This document shows positions 60,950 to 64,000 of a stretch of 64,000 bases of DNA, in pieces. The notes under the pieces were generated by a model. It saw only the letters and a program-made list of their open reading frames with translations, had not been told where the DNA came from and made no database searches. Each line of letters opens with the position of its first letter. The stretch's first letter is position 1. The position numbers and the translations under genes were made by a program. The stretch is from Sabethes cyaneus (lineage: Eukaryota > Arthropoda > Insecta > Diptera > Culicidae), in contig NC_071355.1 of the NCBI RefSeq assembly GCF_943734655.1, positions 57,969,449 to 58,033,448 on the forward strand. Direction: 5' to 3'.

Positions 60950-61843
60950 AATATGGACCCTACAGCGGACGTTAGCCTCCTATCCAGCAATTCCCATCCC
61001 GACCTCCTCGTGGTACCAGGCGGAATAAGGGCAACCTTAGCAGAGATCGGGTTACCAACCCCGGTAGAAACTAAGATCATATACTAACCGGGAAGGAGGT
61101 ATAGTAAGTCTCGGCACTATAAGATGGCAGCCCCATCGCGAAACTCGGTAGTGTTGCCCCAGTACGGCTACACACCTAAATTAAATCACACTTACAAAAT
61201 TCAAGCAAATTCAGAGCAGAATATTCGGCATCGACCTAGGCGACGGAACAAGAACGACAAATGGAGCCTCGGTACTTGGAACTGCAGATCGCTAAATTTC
61301 ACAGATTGCGAGCGGGTGCTGATTCAATAGCTTGAACCCCGCAAACTCGGCATCGTTGCTCTGCAGGAAATCTGTCGCAAAAGAGAGAAGGTACCAGAGC
61401 GGTGGCACTACCAACGAGCTGGGAACGGGCTTTGTAGTGTTGGGTGGAATGCAGGATCGCGTGATAGATTAGAAGGCGATCAACGAGAGAATGCGTGTAT
61501 TGAGGATAAAGGGCCGTTTCTTCAATTATAGCATCATTAACGTGCACTGCCCGCACGAAGGTAGACCCGACGATGAGAAAGAAGCGTTCTACGCGAGGCT
61601 GGAGGCAACGTACGACAGCTGCTCGTCACGGGACATCAAGATCGTCATCGGGGATATGAACGCCCAGGTCGGTAGGAAAGAAATGTATAGACCGGTGGCA
61701 GGACCCCATAGCCTGCACACCGACACGTACGATAACGGCCAACTATGTATAAACTTTGCAGCTTCCCGGGGCCTGGTGATCCGAAGCACCTTTTTCCCGC
61801 GCAAGGATATCCACAAAGCCACCTGGAGATCACCTGACCCACG
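60950..61843 (+). pseudogene. RTE LINE 5' part with AP endonuclease
   Basis: A leader with GACGTTAGCCTCCTATCC-type sequence precedes a start near 61124 (MAAPSRNSVVLP). Endonuclease motifs follow: WSLGTWNCRSLN, KLGIVALQEI (catalytic glutamate), INVHCPHEGRPDDEKEAFYA and IVIGDMNAQVGR (catalytic Asp and Asn). These are signatures of RTE-type LINE endonucleases, often mis-annotated as craniofacial development protein 2. There is a stop after VLIQ and a frameshift before 61491. The domain breaks off after HKATWRSPD, before the C-terminal SDH motif, where the tail of a minus-strand LINE begins. Confidence 0.87.
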
Positions 61844-64000
61844 TACTTACTTACTTACTTATGTGTCCATGTCCGCCGGTCCGGCAGAACAAAGGGATGA
61901 AATCAGAGATCTCCATTGCTGACGGTTACCCGCCATGGCTTTTACCTGTCGTCAGGACAGGTTCTCGTCTACAGCCCGGATGTCGTTGGCTAAGCTCCGT
62001 CTCCATGAGCCTCTGGGTCTGCCTCTTCTACGCTGTCCTTGTGGATTCCAGTCGAGTGCTGCTCTGCAAACCTCGTTCGCTCCTTCCCTCAAGGTGTGTC
62101 TGATCCACTTCCACCTACGCTCACGAATTTCTGTGGTTATCGGCCGTTGATGACACCGACGATGGAGTTCTTCATTGGATATCCAATTATCAGGCCACCA
62201 GGCACGAATAATATATCGCAGGCACCGGTTAATGAATACCTGCAGTTTTTGCGTTGTCTCCGCTGAGACGCACCACGTTTCGCAGGCATACAGCAGTACG
62301 GATTTAACGTTTGAATTAAAGATTCGGGTTTTCATACGTAGAGTGATCTGGTTTGAGCGCCAAATGTTTCGCAGACCTGCAAAGGCACCCCTGGCCTTCC
62401 TGATCCGTGTGGCTATATCAGTCTTGGTACCACCATCGGGCGTTGTTTGGCTACCAAGATATTGAAAGACGGCTACCTGCTCAACTTGTTGTCCCGCTAC
62501 TGTAAAGTTGGTGGAATTGTCAGTGTTCACTACCATAGACTTAGTTTTCGCTACATTGACTGTGAGACCTGCTGCCTGGGAGCTCTCGGAGAGGTCGTCT
62601 AACTTGCTCTGCATATCGTTTCGGTGTTGTGCGAGCAAGACAATGTCGTCGGCTAGGTCGAGGTCATTTAGCTACTCCATTGTTAGAGGATTCCAAGGCA
62701 ATCCTCGATTTGGTCTACTGTCAATTGCTCCAACTAATATCTCATCCATAACGATGAGAAACAGAAGCGGTGATAAAATGCAGCCCTATCTCACGCCAGC
62801 AGTAACCCTTATGGGATCGGACAAGACGCCGTCGTGCAAAACCTTGCACGAGAACGCCTCGTACTGAGCCTCGATGAGATGGACTAGCTTATCTGGAACT
62901 CCTCTACGCCTAAGTGCGCCCCAGATGTTTTCGTGATTGAGTCGGTCGAACGCCTTTTCGAAGTCAACGAACACCAGCAGAAGAGAGTCCTGGAATTCGT
63001 TGATCTGCTCCAATATAATGCGGAGCGTTGTGATATGGTCTACACATGATCGGCCAGCACGGAATCCAGCTTGCTGCCACCGGAGAGTAGCGTCGATCTT
63101 CTCCTGGATCCGGTTGAGGATTACCTTACAGAGTACTTTGAGAGTAATACAGAGCAACGTGATGCCACGCCAGTCACCGCATTCCGTTAGGTCTCCTTTC
63201 TTAGGGACTTTGACCAATATGCCCTGCATCCAGTCCACCGGAAAAGTTGCGGTTTCCCAAATATTGCTGAAAAGCTGATGCATCATCTGGGCTGATAAAG
63301 ATGGGTCAGCTTTGAGCATTTCGGCTGAAATACGATCTATCCCTGGCGCTCTATTGGATTTCATACTCTTGATGGCTGCTACAATTTCATCCAGCGATGG
63401 CGCCTCCGAGTTCACGCGATTTATTCGACGAACTGTAGGCGTCGTACGCTGCTGGTTTTGTTGGTCTCTGACATTTGAAACTCGGAAGAGTTGTTCAAAA
63501 TGTTCAGTCCATCGCTTAAGCTGTTCTGTACGGTCAGTCAATAGCTGACCAGCTCTGTCCTTTAGCGGCATCTTTGTATTCATCCTGGCACCACTAAGGC
63601 GGCGAGAAATATCGTACAACAAACGGATATCACCATTGGCGGCGGCGGTTTCTCCTTGTTCGGCTAGGGAGTTAGTCCAGGCTCTCTTGTCCCGCCTACA
63701 AGCACGTTTAACAGCCCTCTCCAGTTCGGCGTATCGTTGACGGGCAGCTGTCTTAGCCGATCTGGTCCGCGCTCGCTCAATGCCGGCTTTCGCCTCTCTC
63801 CGCTCGTCGATCTTCCTCCAAGTTTTATCCGAAATCCACTCCCTCCGCCCACTACGCGCTTTGCCGAGGGTTTCATCACTGGTCGTGATGAAGGCGTTCT
63901 TGATGCCGGTCCATTGCTCTTCGACGGTTCCACCAGATGGCAACTCCGAGGCTCGAGATTCAAGTTGTTCAACAAAGGCCCTTTTCACCTCAGGATTCTC
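61844..64000 (-). mobile_element. Minus-strand LINE, 3' part, runs off the window
   Basis: The 3' end is a TAAG tandem tail (plus-strand TTAC repeats at 61844-61862) abutting the endonuclease fragment of another element. The sequence then carries one long pol frame to the window edge. A tandem-repeat tail rather than poly(A) fits RTE/CR1-type LINEs. The endonuclease of this copy, if present, lies outside. Confidence 0.88.
61952..63988 (-). pseudogene. Near-intact LINE reverse transcriptase frame
   Basis: One frame of about 679 codons interrupted only by TAG at 62786-62788 and TAG at 62672-62674. Order: basic linker (REWISDKTWRKIDERREAKA), SMKSNRAPGIDRISAEML, VKVPKKGDLTECGDWRGITL, WQQAGFRAGRSCVDHITTLR, LVFVDFEKAFDRLNHENIW, then GCILSPLLFLIVMDEIL, the catalytic LDLADDIVLLAQ, KTKSMVVNT, FQYLGSQTTPDGGTKTD, LLYACETWCV, and a C-terminal RRWKWIRHTLREGANEVCRA. 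The two stops replace residues in GVR-x-GCIL (normally Gln) and ME-x-LND. All RT motifs are retained. Clade is uncertain (RTE- or CR1-like). It continues past the window at its N-terminus. Confidence 0.87.

Overview
The window looks like repeat-rich, gene-poor insect chromosomal DNA, most likely from a culicine mosquito. The evidence is the repeat content: many broken RTE-clade (JAM1-like) and Jockey-like LINEs, two Tc1-type elements whose transposase has DD37E spacing (a family first described in mosquitoes), tRNA-derived SINEs, hAT and pogo MITEs, and AT-rich intergenic DNA with short introns. The only convincing host gene has an arthropod TATA plus TCAGT core promoter and a 62-bp intron. 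The species cannot be fixed from the sequence alone.

Layout. 1-5.2 kb: a direct repeat of at least 1,627 bp (1-1627 and 3555-5181), a 322-bp-arm palindrome (3039-3703), a relic RTE fragment and an LTR-like promoter block. 5.2-8.3 kb: no recognisable gene. 8.3-13 kb: DD37E element copy A, interrupted by a hAT MITE, then an RTE relic, a deleted Tc1-type element and a Mutator/Foldback-like element with 9-bp target duplications. 13.3-16 kb: an unclassified repeat of about 2.4 kb (a second copy lies inverted at 56.4-58.5 kb) and a MITE that recurs at 22.7 kb. 16-21.7 kb: mostly unique AT-rich DNA. 21.7-29.8 kb: SINEs, a long hairpin, a pogo MITE and RTE and Jockey-like LINE relics. 29.8-33 kb: low-repeat DNA with one candidate first exon on the minus strand. 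33.1-37.4 kb: an RTE relic whose reading frame runs into about 266 copies of AGT at its catalytic motif, then a stack of Tc1-type element, pogo MITE and several expanded satellites. 37.4-41.7 kb: no gene seen. 41.7-48.3 kb: LINE relics, Foldback-like motif arrays and DD37E copy B. 48.3-52 kb: no confident gene. 52-58.5 kb: two SINE/TIR insertions, the longest RTE relic, another RTE relic and the second copy of the 2-kb repeat. 60-60.8 kb: the host gene, encoding a 199-residue secreted, asparagine/alanine-rich protein. 61-64 kb: the 5' endonuclease part of an RTE element broken by a minus-strand LINE whose reverse-transcriptase frame is almost intact and runs off the window.

The repeats do not cooperate as a pathway. 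They record successive insertions: MITEs and SINEs sit inside LINEs and Tc1 elements, giving a relative order of events. All LINE and transposase genes seen here are defective except possibly the last LINE, which is open apart from two TAG codons.
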